Positions 55,814-64,000 of a DNA stretch of 64,000 nt are shown here, piece after piece. Numbering within the stretch: position 1 is the first letter of the stretch; each line of letters opens with the position of its first letter. The DNA comes from Flammeovirga sp. OC4 (GTDB taxonomy: Bacteria; Bacteroidota; Bacteroidia; Cytophagales; Flammeovirgaceae). The stretch spans positions 26,023-90,022 of the forward strand of contig NZ_JTAM01000008.1 of the NCBI RefSeq assembly GCF_000812565.1, read 5' to 3'. The position numbers were made by a program, and so were the translations under genes. The notes under the pieces were generated by a model that did no database searches, had not been told where the DNA came from, and saw only the letters and a list, made by a program, of their open reading frames with translations.

Positions 55814-56107
55814 ATGAAATTTATTGTAGAAATAAAGTTACCTGAAATTTTAGATCAGCATTTAATAGACATTCTTCCTTCACAATATACAGAAATAGGA
55901 AACATGATGAACGATGGCATTATTTCATCTTTCATGTTGTCTGACAATGCACAGAAGGCTTGGTTAACTTTAGATGCAGAATCAAAAAGCGAGGTGGATA
56001 ATATTTTATGTGCGTTCAAACTTTATGATTTTGTAGAAATCACTATTTCAGAGTTAAGTATTGCCGAGGTAACCAGTCCGGCTGTTCCTTCGTTTTCACT
56101 AAACTAA
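55814..56107 (+). CDS. Small muconolactone-isomerase-like protein
   Basis: A 97-residue protein beginning MKFIVEIKLPEILDQHLIDILPSQYTEIGNMMNDGIISSFMLSDNAQKAWLTLDAESKSEVDNIL. The pattern (strand, helix, strand, strand, helix, strand) fits a ferredoxin-like dimeric alpha/beta barrel of the muconolactone isomerase/YciI kind. Catalytic residues for muconolactone are not evident and no catechol-pathway genes are near, so the role is open. It has its own terminator and stands divergent from the TPR gene. Confidence 0.65.
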   Translation: MKFIVEIKLPEILDQHLIDILPSQYTEIGNMMNDGIISSFMLSDNAQKAWLTLDAESKSEVDNILCAFKLYDFVEITISELSIAEVTSPAVPSFSLN

Positions 56108-56125
56108 AAAAATATCAAAATATTT

Positions 56126-56173
56126 ATAAGGGTTGCTGTCTATGTATGAAGTAGATAGCAACCCTTATTTTTT
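56126..56173 (+). terminator. Terminator after the small ferredoxin-fold gene
   Basis: A perfect 12-bp stem ATAAGGGTTGCT / AGCAACCCTTAT, with TCTA/TAGA able to pair inside, followed by a T-tract. Confidence 0.9.
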
Positions 56174-56266
56174 GCTTTAAAGTTCGTCTATACAATATAT
56201 CGAGTATTTTGCACGTATTTTGTAGTAGAGGATAATTGTAAAAATAACATGATAATTTGATTAATA

Positions 56267-57082
56267 ATGCGTAGTACAAAGTTTACCTTAATTTCATACC
56301 TATTAATATTTTTTTCAATACAAATCAATGCTCAAGATGTACTTGATAACCCACTTGTTGTAAAATTGAGTGGTTATGAATTGATTTATAGTGAATCAAA
56401 ATTTGATGAAATAGAGTTTCCAATGAGTGAAGTAGACATCTTTCCGATATCAGGAAATAAGACTTTTGCTACCTTTAAATATGAAAAAAGTGGTGCTTAC
56501 AAACACCCAAATGCAAATCAGATTATACAAACCTATTTTGATAAAGTAAAAAGCTTGAGAGGTAAACCTCTATTTAAAGGTTCTAATTATGGATCTTTTC
56601 AAGTAAGGTCAAATACAAAGAAGTTTTGGTGTATTTTGGAAACTCATGAAGATGGAGCTACTTACACGATTACGATCATTGAGCAAGAAAAAATTCAAGA
56701 AGCTGAAACGGCTCAAGAGATGCTTGAAATGTTAAAGTCGAAAGGAGAGGTAAACCTTTACTTCCAATTCTCAACAGGTAGTGCAAACCTTTCTCAAGCC
56801 TCTTATGAAAATATTAAAGAAGTAGCAAAATTAATGAATCAGTTTGCTCCTCGTTTAAATTTAAGTATTGAAGGACATACCGATAACGTAGGTAATGTTG
56901 AAAGTAACAAGAAATTATCTTTACAAAGAGCTGTAGCAGTAAAGAATGAATTAATAAAAAATGGTGTAAAGAGTGAAAGACTTGAACCGATAGGATGGGG
57001 TTCTGAAAAGCCAATTGCACCAAATAGTACAGAAGTTGGACGACTCAAAAACAGAAGGGTTTCCATTAAAGCTTTGAACTAA
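56267..57082 (+). CDS. OmpA family protein
   Basis: A 271-residue exported protein. After a signal peptide (MRSTKFTLISYLLIFFSIQINAQ) comes an N-terminal domain of about 130 residues without a clear family (possibly DUF4892-like). The C-terminal OmpA peptidoglycan-binding domain (about 160-270) has NLYFQFSTGSANLSQASYENI, LNLSIEGHTDNVGNVESNKKLSLQRA and the closing GRLKNRRVSIK. It probably links the outer membrane or periplasm to the cell wall. A perfect terminator follows directly. Confidence 0.9.
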   Translation: MRSTKFTLISYLLIFFSIQINAQDVLDNPLVVKLSGYELIYSESKFDEIEFPMSEVDIFPISGNKTFATFKYEKSGAYKHPNANQIIQTYFDKVKSLRGKPLFKGSNYGSFQVRSNTKKFWCILETHEDGATYTITIIEQEKIQEAETAQEMLEMLKSKGEVNLYFQFSTGSANLSQASYENIKEVAKLMNQFAPRLNLSIEGHTDNVGNVESNKKLSLQRAVAVKNELIKNGVKSERLEPIGWGSEKPIAPNSTEVGRLKNRRVSIKALN

Positions 57083-57092
57083 TTACATTTGC

Positions 57093-57123
57093 AACCGACT
57101 CATCAAATTGAGTCGGTTTTTTT
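57093..57123 (+). terminator. Terminator after the OmpA gene, touching the next start codon
   Basis: A perfect 10-bp stem AACCGACTCA / TGAGTCGGTT with a 6-base loop and seven T residues (57117-57123). The last T is the base before the ATG of the TPR lipoprotein gene. Confidence 0.9.
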
Positions 57124-57942
57124 ATGAAAAAGATTTTTTACATTTTAATTGCCGCATGCATTTTATGTGCTTGTGATGAGAATGCAGACCGTAACCAAGC
57201 ATTTATCAAAGGGAGAGATGCTTTGAAGCAGAAAGATTATACTGTAGCGAAAACACAATTACAACTGTCCGTGAAATACGATAGTAATTTTGCAGAGGCA
57301 TGGAATAATCTAGGAATTGCTTATACTGAACTTGAAGAGTATAGATCAGCGTTAGAAGCTTATGATAAGGCTATTCTTCTTGATTCATGTTTACAAGATG
57401 CTTATCAAAATAAAGCCAACTTACTTTATCTTAAAGAAGAGATAAAACAGGCTATAACTACACTTTCACTAGGACTTGATTGTAACGTAGAGAATACTTC
57501 ACTTTTGTTAAATAGGGCAACTTTGTATCAAAATCAAAAGGACTATAATAAAGCCTTGGCAGACTTGAGAGTTTTAAAAAAGTTCGTAGCTGAAGATGAC
57601 GTGTTATACACCAATCTTGGTTACTGTTTTTTTGAATTAAATCAATTGGATTCCGCGTTTCATTATTCTGTAGTAGCATTAGAGATCAACCCTAAAAGGG
57701 ATGAAGCAGCGAATAATCTTGGAATGATTTCGATGAAAAAAGAAGAATTTAAAGATGCATATAAATTTTTCAAAAAAGCAGTAGACATCAAACCTCAAAA
57801 TAGCTTGTACCGATCAAATGTATCAAAAGCGGCAATACAGCTTGGCAATCTTCCAGAAGCTTGTAAACATGCAAAAATGGCTGAATATTATAACTCAACT
57901 GGGGATTATGATTCGTTGATCTTGTTAAGTTGTGGACAATAG
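57124..57942 (+). CDS. TPR repeat lipoprotein
   Basis: A 272-residue lipoprotein: MKKIFYILIAACILCACDENAD, with the lipobox Cys at about position 17. It is followed by six or seven TPR helical pairs such as AEAWNNLGIAYTELEEYRSALEAYDKAILLD, DAYQNKANLLYLKEEIKQAITTLSLGLD, VLYTNLGYCFFELNQLDSAFHYSVVALEINP and EAANNLGMISMKKEEFKDAYKFFKKAVDIKP. It is probably a periplasmic scaffold anchored to a membrane. The signal peptide forces the start at 57124, directly after the preceding terminator, so no normal leader or ribosome site fits. Confidence 0.85.
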   Translation: MKKIFYILIAACILCACDENADRNQAFIKGRDALKQKDYTVAKTQLQLSVKYDSNFAEAWNNLGIAYTELEEYRSALEAYDKAILLDSCLQDAYQNKANLLYLKEEIKQAITTLSLGLDCNVENTSLLLNRATLYQNQKDYNKALADLRVLKKFVAEDDVLYTNLGYCFFELNQLDSAFHYSVVALEINPKRDEAANNLGMISMKKEEFKDAYKFFKKAVDIKPQNSLYRSNVSKAAIQLGNLPEACKHAKMAEYYNSTGDYDSLILLSCGQ

Positions 57943-58171
57943 AAGTTGATTTTGTTTGTTTTTGCACCAAAATATTTGGTACATTTATCACAAATGGTTT
58001 AGTTTTAGATAGCTATTTCAATATTTTTAGAGGATCATAACAGATGATTCAGTATTTTCAAGAAAAGTGAATAGGATTTTTACATTGGTGATTTATAATT
58101 TTCTTTTTAATAAAGTCGATTTATAAACTACAAAATTTATTTGCTAACAGAACAGAAAAGAAATTGTCAAA

Positions 58172-58948
58172 ATGGATTATAAAAATCTACTTTTAGAAAA
58201 AAATGAAAACTTACTTCTTATTACGATTAATAGAGAGAGTAAGTTAAACGCTCTAAATTCTAAAACTTTAGAAGAAATTAAAGATGCTTTTCAAAATGCT
58301 TACGATGATGAATCTATTCGAGCAATAATTATTACTGGAAAAGGTGAAAAAGCTTTTGTTGCAGGGGCAGATATTTCAGAGATTAAAGACCTTAATGAGT
58401 TAAACGCAAGAAAATTTTCGGAAGAAGGGCAGGAGATTATGCAAAGTATTGAAGCGTGTCCAAAACCAGTCATTGCAGCTGTTAATGGATTCGCTTTAGG
58501 TGGTGGGTGTGAGTTATCTTTAGCCTGTCATATTCGTATTGCTTCTGAAAATGCAAAATTTGGTTTACCTGAAGTGTCTCTTGGAATTATTCCAGGTTAT
58601 GGAGGTACTCAAAGGTTGCCACATTTAGTAGGAAAAGGGATTGCTAATGAGTTGATTTTGACCGGAGATATGATTTCAGCACAAAGAGCCTATGAAATTG
58701 GTTTGGTAAATCACGTTGTTCCTCAAGAGGAATTAATAGAAAAAGCAAAACAGGTAGTCAATAAAATCCTTAAGAAAGCACCACTTGCTGTTTCTCACGC
58801 TATTGATTGTATTAATGCGTCATTCCAGATGAATACAGGTTATCAAACGGAGGCTAATGCCTTTTCAAGTGCGATTAAGACAGATGATTTCGTAGAAGGA
58901 ACAAGTGCATTTCTAGAAAAAAGAAAGGCATCTTTTAAAGGAAAATAA
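58172..58948 (+). CDS. Enoyl-CoA hydratase
   Basis: A 258-residue crotonase that hydrates enoyl-CoA to 3-hydroxyacyl-CoA in fatty-acid beta-oxidation or related pathways. The CoA-binding VAGADISEI segment, GFALGGGCELSLACH with Glu114, and FGLPEVSLGIIPGYGGTQRLP with Glu134 give both catalytic glutamates. Length is normal. It stands alone behind a 229-base gap without a recognised promoter, and is followed by a terminator. Confidence 0.95.
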   Translation: MDYKNLLLEKNENLLLITINRESKLNALNSKTLEEIKDAFQNAYDDESIRAIIITGKGEKAFVAGADISEIKDLNELNARKFSEEGQEIMQSIEACPKPVIAAVNGFALGGGCELSLACHIRIASENAKFGLPEVSLGIIPGYGGTQRLPHLVGKGIANELILTGDMISAQRAYEIGLVNHVVPQEELIEKAKQVVNKILKKAPLAVSHAIDCINASFQMNTGYQTEANAFSSAIKTDDFVEGTSAFLEKRKASFKGK

Positions 58949-59009
58949 TTAAATAAACTAAACAAGCACTATTCGGTTGTAAATTAAATTATTAACCCTT
59001 GGTGTTATG

Positions 59010-59047
59010 ACCTCTTTATTCAGCTAAGTATGACTAAAGAGGTTTTT
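59010..59047 (+). terminator. Terminator after the enoyl-CoA hydratase gene
   Basis: Stem ACCTCTTTA / TAAAGAGGT, with a short inner TCA/TGA pairing, followed by five T. It lies just before the flippase start. Confidence 0.8.
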
Positions 59048-59061
59048 CATTTATCAAACAA

Positions 59062-60570
59062 ATGCTTAAAAAATTACTTTCAGATACTGTTATTTATGGG
59101 TTAACTACAGTGTTGATGAAACTGATCAACTATGCTTTAACTCCTTTGCATACGTCAGTATTTGGTCCTGCAAATTTTGGAATTGTTTCCCTCTTTTACA
59201 CTTACGCCGTTTTATTTAATGTCCTATATACCTATGGTATGGAAACGGCATTTTTTAGGTTTGCTGCCAAAAAAAATAAGAATGAAGTCTACTCCAATAT
59301 TCAATCTTCATTATTTATAACCTCATTTATATTATCCTCAGCATTGTGGTTTTTAGCACCCTATGTTGAGACATTATTTGGGTATGAAGATAGTGAAATG
59401 TATGTGAAGTTATTTTCGATTTTATTTGCAATAGATACCATTATTGTTATTCCTTTTGCGAGTTTAAGAATTGATGGTAAAGCCAAACGATTTGCCATTT
59501 TAAAAATGAGTGAAGTAGTTTTAACATTTGGTTTAAATTACTTTTTCCTTGTGACTTGTATGGAAGTTGTAGAAGGAAAATCAACTTCAATATTCTCAAA
59601 CCTTATTTTGGAATACTTTGATCCTAGTTTCGGTAGAGGATACGTTTTCTTAGCAAACTTGATTTCAAAAGCATTCGTCATGTTGTTGTTATTGGATAAG
59701 TTTCTAACTATTAAGTTTTCTTGGTCTTGGGAGAAAATGAAACCTTATTATCAATATGGTTTTCCTTTAATATTTTCTGGTGTAGCCTTTTTTATCAATG
59801 AGGCATCAGATAGAACTCTATTGACAATACTTATACCAGATGATTTCTACTCCTTTGGTGATGCAGAAGCCGCGATGGGTATTTATTCTGCCAATTATAG
59901 ATTATCTATCTTTATCACACTGGCAGTTACCGCTTATAAATACGCAGCTGAACCTTTTTTCTTTTCAACTGCTGAATCAAAAAACTCTCCACAAATATTT
60001 GCTAAGGTAATGCACTATTTTGTAATTACTCTTATGATTATGGTTGTAGGAGTAGTTAGTAACCTATCTTGGATTGCACCAATTGTATTACAACAAGAAG
60101 TGTATTTTGTAGGATTACCAGTTGTGCCAATACTTTTAATGGCAAATGTATTTTTAGGAATGTATTATAACTTATCAGTTTGGTTTAAAGTAACTGATAA
60201 AACTTCCTATGGAGCCAAGATCAGTGCAATTGGTGCTGTAGTGACATTAAGTATGAACTTTATATTGGTACCTTACATAGGCTTTTTTGGTAGTGCAATA
60301 GCAACTTTTTGTTGTTATTTTACAATGATGGCTTATTCCTATTATTTAGGTCAGAAATATTACCCTATACCTTACAATGTAAAGATGGTTTTTGTCTACT
60401 TTTTTGTGGGTGGTATGTTTATTGTTATTAACACATTCGCAAAAATAAATGGATTTTGGCTAAATATTTTCGCTCAAAATACTATGTTTGTACTCTTCTT
60501 ATTATTCATTGTCTATAAGGAGAAAGAATTGGTGAATTCACTATTACATAAACTTTCAAACAGAATTTAA
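59062..60570 (+). CDS. Polysaccharide biosynthesis/oligosaccharide flippase family protein
   Basis: A 502-residue inner-membrane protein with about 12-14 transmembrane helices in the MOP/Wzx pattern. It starts [45 protein letters not shown] and carries [12 protein letters not shown], which is typical of lipid-linked sugar flippases. It probably moves a lipid-linked precursor across the inner membrane. dut follows after 5 bases and the nucleotidyltransferase after a further 9, so they form an operon. Substrate unknown. Confidence 0.9.
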   Translation: MLKKLLSDTVIYGLTTVLMKLINYALTPLHTSVFGPANFGIVSLFYTYAVLFNVLYTYGMETAFFRFAAKKNKNEVYSNIQSSLFITSFILSSALWFLAPYVETLFGYEDSEMYVKLFSILFAIDTIIVIPFASLRIDGKAKRFAILKMSEVVLTFGLNYFFLVTCMEVVEGKSTSIFSNLILEYFDPSFGRGYVFLANLISKAFVMLLLLDKFLTIKFSWSWEKMKPYYQYGFPLIFSGVAFFINEASDRTLLTILIPDDFYSFGDAEAAMGIYSANYRLSIFITLAVTAYKYAAEPFFFSTAESKNSPQIFAKVMHYFVITLMIMVVGVVSNLSWIAPIVLQQEVYFVGLPVVPILLMANVFLGMYYNLSVWFKVTDKTSYGAKISAIGAVVTLSMNFILVPYIGFFGSAIATFCCYFTMMAYSYYLGQKYYPIPYNVKMVFVYFFVGGMFIVINTFAKINGFWLNIFAQNTMFVLFLLFIVYKEKELVNSLLHKLSNRI

Positions 60571-60575
60571 TTTCA

Positions 60576-61010
60576 ATGCAAATTAAAGTTATAAATAAGA
60601 GTCATCATCCTTTACCTCAATACCAAACACCATTATCAGCGGGTTTGGATTTAAGAGCTGTTTTAGAGGAGCCTGTAGCACTTCAACCCTTAGAAAGAAA
60701 ACTAATCCCTACTGGGTTATTTATTGAATTACCAGAAGGTTATGAAGCTCAGGTAAGACCTAGAAGTGGTCTTGCGTTTAAGCATGGCTTGACAGTGTTG
60801 AACTCACCTGGTACCATCGATGCTGATTACAGAGGTGAGGTAAAAGTCTTATTAGTAAACCTATCGAATGACGTTTTCAATATAGAAGATGGTGAAAGAG
60901 TTGCTCAGTTGATTGTAGCAAAGCATGAGACGGTAGAATGGGAACCTGTAGAAGAGCTTTCATCAACTGAAAGAGGTGCAGGTGGATATGGTAGTACTGG
61001 AAAAAAATAA
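60576..61010 (+). CDS. dut: dUTP diphosphatase
   Basis: A 144-residue trimeric enzyme hydrolysing dUTP to dUMP, keeping uracil out of DNA and supplying dTMP synthesis. All five motifs are present: [35 protein letters not shown] and [10 protein letters not shown]. It is compactly packed between the flippase and the nucleotidyltransferase, in an order often seen in Bacteroidota. Confidence 0.96.
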   Translation: MQIKVINKSHHPLPQYQTPLSAGLDLRAVLEEPVALQPLERKLIPTGLFIELPEGYEAQVRPRSGLAFKHGLTVLNSPGTIDADYRGEVKVLLVNLSNDVFNIEDGERVAQLIVAKHETVEWEPVEELSSTERGAGGYGSTGKK

Positions 61011-61019
61011 AATATAGAT

Positions 61020-62024
61020 ATGAAAATTATTGTACCAATGGCTGGTCGTGGTTCTCGTTTGAGACCACATACTCTTACAACTCCAAAACCTCTTGTTAAA
61101 ATTGCAGGTAAGCCAATAGTTCATCGTTTAGTAGAAGATTTAGCAGCAATGTCTGATGAAACATTAGAAGAGATTGCTTTCGTAATAGGTGATTTTGGTG
61201 AAGTTGTTGAAAGAGAGCTTGTTCAAATTGCAGAGTCATTAGGCGCTAAGGGAACAATTTATTATCAAGACGAACCACTTGGAACTGCACATGCTATTAA
61301 TTGTGCTGCAGATTCAATGGATGGTAATATTATTGTTGCATTTGCAGATACATTATTTAAAGCTGATTTTACAATTGATAAATTTGAAGATGGTATCATT
61401 TACACACAGAGAGTAGAAGATCCATCAGCATTTGGTGTTGTAAAATTAAATTCTGAAGGTGTTATTACTGATTTCGTTGAAAAACCAACGGAATTTATTT
61501 CAGATCAAGCGATTATTGGTATTTATTACTTCAAAGAAGGTGAGAAATTAAGAACTGAATTACAGTACTTAATTGACAATAATATCATGAATGATGGTGA
61601 GTATCAATTAACTGGTGCTCTTGAAAATATGAAAGCCAAAGGTGCTCGTTTAAAGCCGGGAACTGTTATTGAATGGTTGGATTGTGGCAATAAGGATGCA
61701 ATTGTAAATACAAACCAAAGATATTTAACTTATATCCAAGAGCAAGAGTTAGTTCATGATTCTGCCGTTCTTGATAATGTAGTATTAGTAAGTCCTGTTT
61801 ACGTTGGTGAGAATGCAAAAATCTCTAATGCAGTAGTTGGACCTTATGTATCTATTGGTGAGAATACTATTATAGAAAATTCTGTCGTTCAAAATTCTAT
61901 TGTACAAGAAGATAGTGATATTCGAAGAGTAAATATTGAGAATTCAGTAGTTGGAAACCATGTTGTTTACAGAGGTCGATCAAAAGATCTTAGTATTGGA
62001 GACTTTACTTCTGTAAAAGAATAA
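61020..62024 (+). CDS. Sugar-phosphate nucleotidyltransferase with left-handed beta-helix tail
   Basis: A 334-residue enzyme. The N-terminal Rossmann-like domain has the nucleotide-binding signature MAGRGSRLRPHTLTTPKPLVKIAGKPI, then DEPLGTAHAI, FADTLF and DFVEKPTE. From about residue 245 hexapeptide repeats form a left-handed beta helix (SAVLDNVVLVSPVYVGENAKISNAVVGPYVSIGENTIIENSVV). This resembles RmlA-like glucose-1-phosphate thymidylyl- or uridylyltransferases, but no acyltransferase active site is evident. It probably makes a sugar nucleotide for the same surface pathway as the flippase. Confidence 0.88.
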   Translation: MKIIVPMAGRGSRLRPHTLTTPKPLVKIAGKPIVHRLVEDLAAMSDETLEEIAFVIGDFGEVVERELVQIAESLGAKGTIYYQDEPLGTAHAINCAADSMDGNIIVAFADTLFKADFTIDKFEDGIIYTQRVEDPSAFGVVKLNSEGVITDFVEKPTEFISDQAIIGIYYFKEGEKLRTELQYLIDNNIMNDGEYQLTGALENMKAKGARLKPGTVIEWLDCGNKDAIVNTNQRYLTYIQEQELVHDSAVLDNVVLVSPVYVGENAKISNAVVGPYVSIGENTIIENSVVQNSIVQEDSDIRRVNIENSVVGNHVVYRGRSKDLSIGDFTSVKE

Positions 62025-62054
62025 AAAAATCATTATTTATTTTCATTAAATATC

Positions 62055-62091
62055 AAAAACAGCGAAATATTTTAAATTTCGCTGTTTTTTT
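62055..62091 (+). terminator. Terminator after the nucleotidyltransferase gene
   Basis: Stem AACAGCGAAAT / ATTTCGCTGTT (62058-62068 with 62076-62086) with a 7-base loop, flanked by AAA and a T-tract. Confidence 0.9.
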
Positions 62092-62193
62092 CATTTAGTA
62101 TTTTCGTAGATTTATATAAATATAGACAGGTGTAGACTTTATATTAAATGCTCACTTGCTTCAAAATAGATTTAGAGGGGTTTATCATATACA

Positions 62194-63969
62194 ATGAATA
62201 GAAACTTATTGAACATTCGTACTTTGTTAGTTTTACTTATCATTAGTTTTATTGCTTTTGATAATGCAGCAATTGCCCAAAAGAAAAAGAAAAAAAGGAA
62301 GTCAAAAAAAGAAAAAGACACACCTGTTGTAAGTATTGAGGAACCTTCTAAAAAAGATTTAAGAAAATCGGAAGAACTCTTTATCTATGCTGTTAATGAC
62401 TACTTATTAGAAGAGTATAATCAGGCTTTAGAATTACTCTTGAAATGTAACGAGCTAAACGGAAAAAACGATGGTATTAAATACCAAACGGCTTTATGTT
62501 ATCAAAAGTTAGAGAATTACCAGAGATCTCAACAGTTTGCCAAAAGAGCTTTAGAACTTGATCCAAACAATAAATATTATTATAAACTTGTCGCCCAAAA
62601 TTTTGAAATTCTTGGTTTGTACAAAGATGCATTACAAGTCTTAGAAGATCAAATCACTAAAACAGGTGATGACGAAGAAGCATTTTTCCAAATAGCAATG
62701 CTATATCTACAAATGGGAGCACCAAGAAAAGCAATCGAATATTTTGATATTGGTGAAGAGAAATATGGCATTAATGATATTATAGTTCGTCAAAAACAAA
62801 GAATATATATACGTCTTGGGGATTTAGATTCAGCACTTTCTGAAGGTGAAAAACTAATTAGAGCTTACCCTGAAGATCTTAACTTTAAGTATTCTCAAGT
62901 AAGATTGTTATTGGGGAATAATAAAACGGATGATGCAAGAGAAATGCTAGAGCCGATTTTAAAAGATTATCCTAATGAAGGAGAGGGACACTTTCTTTTA
63001 GCGAGTATTTACAGAAATCAAGGAGAATCTGAAAAGTATTACGAAGAACTCAAAATAGCATTTGGAAGTGATGATGCACTTTCTGATGAATCATTCAATA
63101 TTTTAACTGGCTACCTTCAATTCACTTATAACGAGAAGAAGAGAAAAGAAGGAGAGGAATTGATTAAAATCGCTTTAGAAGCACATCCAAATGATCATAG
63201 GGTATTTGCAATTTATGGTGATTTTCAAGTTTCAATCAAAAAGTATGCTGAGGCAAGAAACTACTATAGAAGGTCATTAGATCTTAATCCTAATAATTTT
63301 AAGTTATGGCAGCAGGTCTTATCAATTGATTGGGAATTACAGGAGACTGACTCGGTTGAAGTTCATTCAGATTTAGCAATTGAGTATTTCCCAAATCAAG
63401 CAATTTTATATTTCTATAGTGGTTCATCGAAGTTGTTTTTAGAAGAATACGAAGAAGCTGAAGCAATGCTTAATCAAGGTCTTCAGATTGTGGTAGATCC
63501 TTCACTTAAAATTCAGTTTAATGCTCAACTAGGTGACACTTATTATAAATTAGATGATTTTGAAAAGTCATTTAAGAAATACGAAGAGGTACTTGAGGTT
63601 GATCCTATTAATCTTTATGTATTAAATAACTACAGTTATTATTTATCTCTTCGCAAGGAAAACCTTGAGAAAGCTGAGAAAATGTCTCAAGAACTGATAT
63701 TAGCAGAACCTGAAAATGATACTTACTTAGACACTTATGGTTGGGTATTGTTTGTGAGAGAGAAATACACCGAAGCTGAAAAAATACTTGAAAAAGCTGC
63801 AGGAATTACCAAAAATGGAACCGTCTTAGAACATTATGGTGATGTATTGTTTAAAGTGGGGAAAGTTGATAAGGCTATCGAGTATTGGAAAAAAGCAAAA
63901 GAAACGGGTGATGAAGTCACGGAAGTTTTAGAACAGAAGATCAATCAGAAAAAATACATATCACAATAA
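62194..63969 (+). CDS. TPR repeat protein
   Basis: A 591-residue exported protein. The signal peptide ends near FDNAAIAQ and is followed by a run of Lys/Arg (KKKKKKRKSKKEKD). The rest is tandem TPR units, for example YNQALELLLKCNELNGKNDGIKYQTALCYQKLENYQRSQQFAKRALELDPNN, KAIEYFDIGEEKYG, AEARNYYRRSLDLNPNN and NLEKAEKMSQELILAEPENDTYLDTYGWVLF. Family members with this architecture are encoded next to DUF4292 lipoprotein and EnvC-type genes in Bacteroidota; the region downstream is outside this window. Likely a periplasmic assembly scaffold. Precise partner unknown. Confidence 0.85.
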   Translation: MNRNLLNIRTLLVLLIISFIAFDNAAIAQKKKKKRKSKKEKDTPVVSIEEPSKKDLRKSEELFIYAVNDYLLEEYNQALELLLKCNELNGKNDGIKYQTALCYQKLENYQRSQQFAKRALELDPNNKYYYKLVAQNFEILGLYKDALQVLEDQITKTGDDEEAFFQIAMLYLQMGAPRKAIEYFDIGEEKYGINDIIVRQKQRIYIRLGDLDSALSEGEKLIRAYPEDLNFKYSQVRLLLGNNKTDDAREMLEPILKDYPNEGEGHFLLASIYRNQGESEKYYEELKIAFGSDDALSDESFNILTGYLQFTYNEKKRKEGEELIKIALEAHPNDHRVFAIYGDFQVSIKKYAEARNYYRRSLDLNPNNFKLWQQVLSIDWELQETDSVEVHSDLAIEYFPNQAILYFYSGSSKLFLEEYEEAEAMLNQGLQIVVDPSLKIQFNAQLGDTYYKLDDFEKSFKKYEEVLEVDPINLYVLNNYSYYLSLRKENLEKAEKMSQELILAEPENDTYLDTYGWVLFVREKYTEAEKILEKAAGITKNGTVLEHYGDVLFKVGKVDKAIEYWKKAKETGDEVTEVLEQKINQKKYISQ

Positions 63970-64000
63970 CTAAAAAGAGGCTGTCTCATAACTCATCAGT

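Overview
The window looks like a chromosomal segment of a marine-type Bacteroidota, most likely order Cytophagales and close to Flammeovirga (the genus is a guess). The sequence is AT-rich. Promoters fit the Bacteroidota TTTG / TAnnTTTG pattern rather than the E. coli one. Two proteins end in type IX secretion (T9SS) sorting domains, and a PorP/SprF-family outer-membrane protein is present. The rsmE / yceD-rpmF-fabH-efp-accB-accC arrangement also fits this phylum. No rRNA, CRISPR array, complete transposon or prophage is visible.

Layout. 1-6300: a DUF4159 protein, the 16S rRNA methyltransferase RsmE, then a fatty-acid/translation cluster (yceD, rpmF, fabH, efp, accB, accC) closed by a strong terminator. 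6300-7850: an AT-rich gap and a lone 427-residue tyrosine recombinase. 7900-20300, all minus strand: DUF2147 protein, TolC-type channel, serine dehydratase beta subunit, beta-propeller protein, Nif3-like protein, tandem universal stress protein, secreted lipase-like lipoprotein, EamA transporter, FG-GAP T9SS cargo, Dph6-like ATP pyrophosphatase and an LptF/LptG permease. 20490-32700: pyruvate kinase, a PcrB/GGGP-synthase homologue (plus strand), RhlE-like helicase, MurQ, an unknown protein, TrmH-type methyltransferase, serine hydrolase lipoprotein, FAH-family enzyme, coiled-coil zinc-ribbon protein, tRNA-Met, adenine deaminase and a small beta-barrel protein.

33019-50921 is the most striking part. 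A 5,543-residue secreted protein (16.6 kb) is preceded in the same direction by a PorP/SprF-family partner, the gene-pair type known from the gliding adhesin SprB with SprF in Flavobacterium johnsoniae. Its middle holds about 32 tandem domains of roughly 100 residues, each ending in a FYRTP-like signature and each carrying a Cys pair. About the first 17 follow a higher-order repeat of five domains (about 1.55 kb). A terminator-like hairpin lies between the two genes.

51243-63969: an LpxL/HtrB-type acyltransferase, gyrB, a TPR protein, a small muconolactone-isomerase-like protein, an OmpA-family protein, a TPR lipoprotein, an enoyl-CoA hydratase, and a cluster of flippase, dUTPase, sugar-phosphate nucleotidyltransferase and a long TPR protein. 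Most of the window is housekeeping. The accessory novelty is concentrated in the giant adhesin locus, with smaller points in the lone recombinase, the GGGP synthase homologue and several unexplained inverted repeats.
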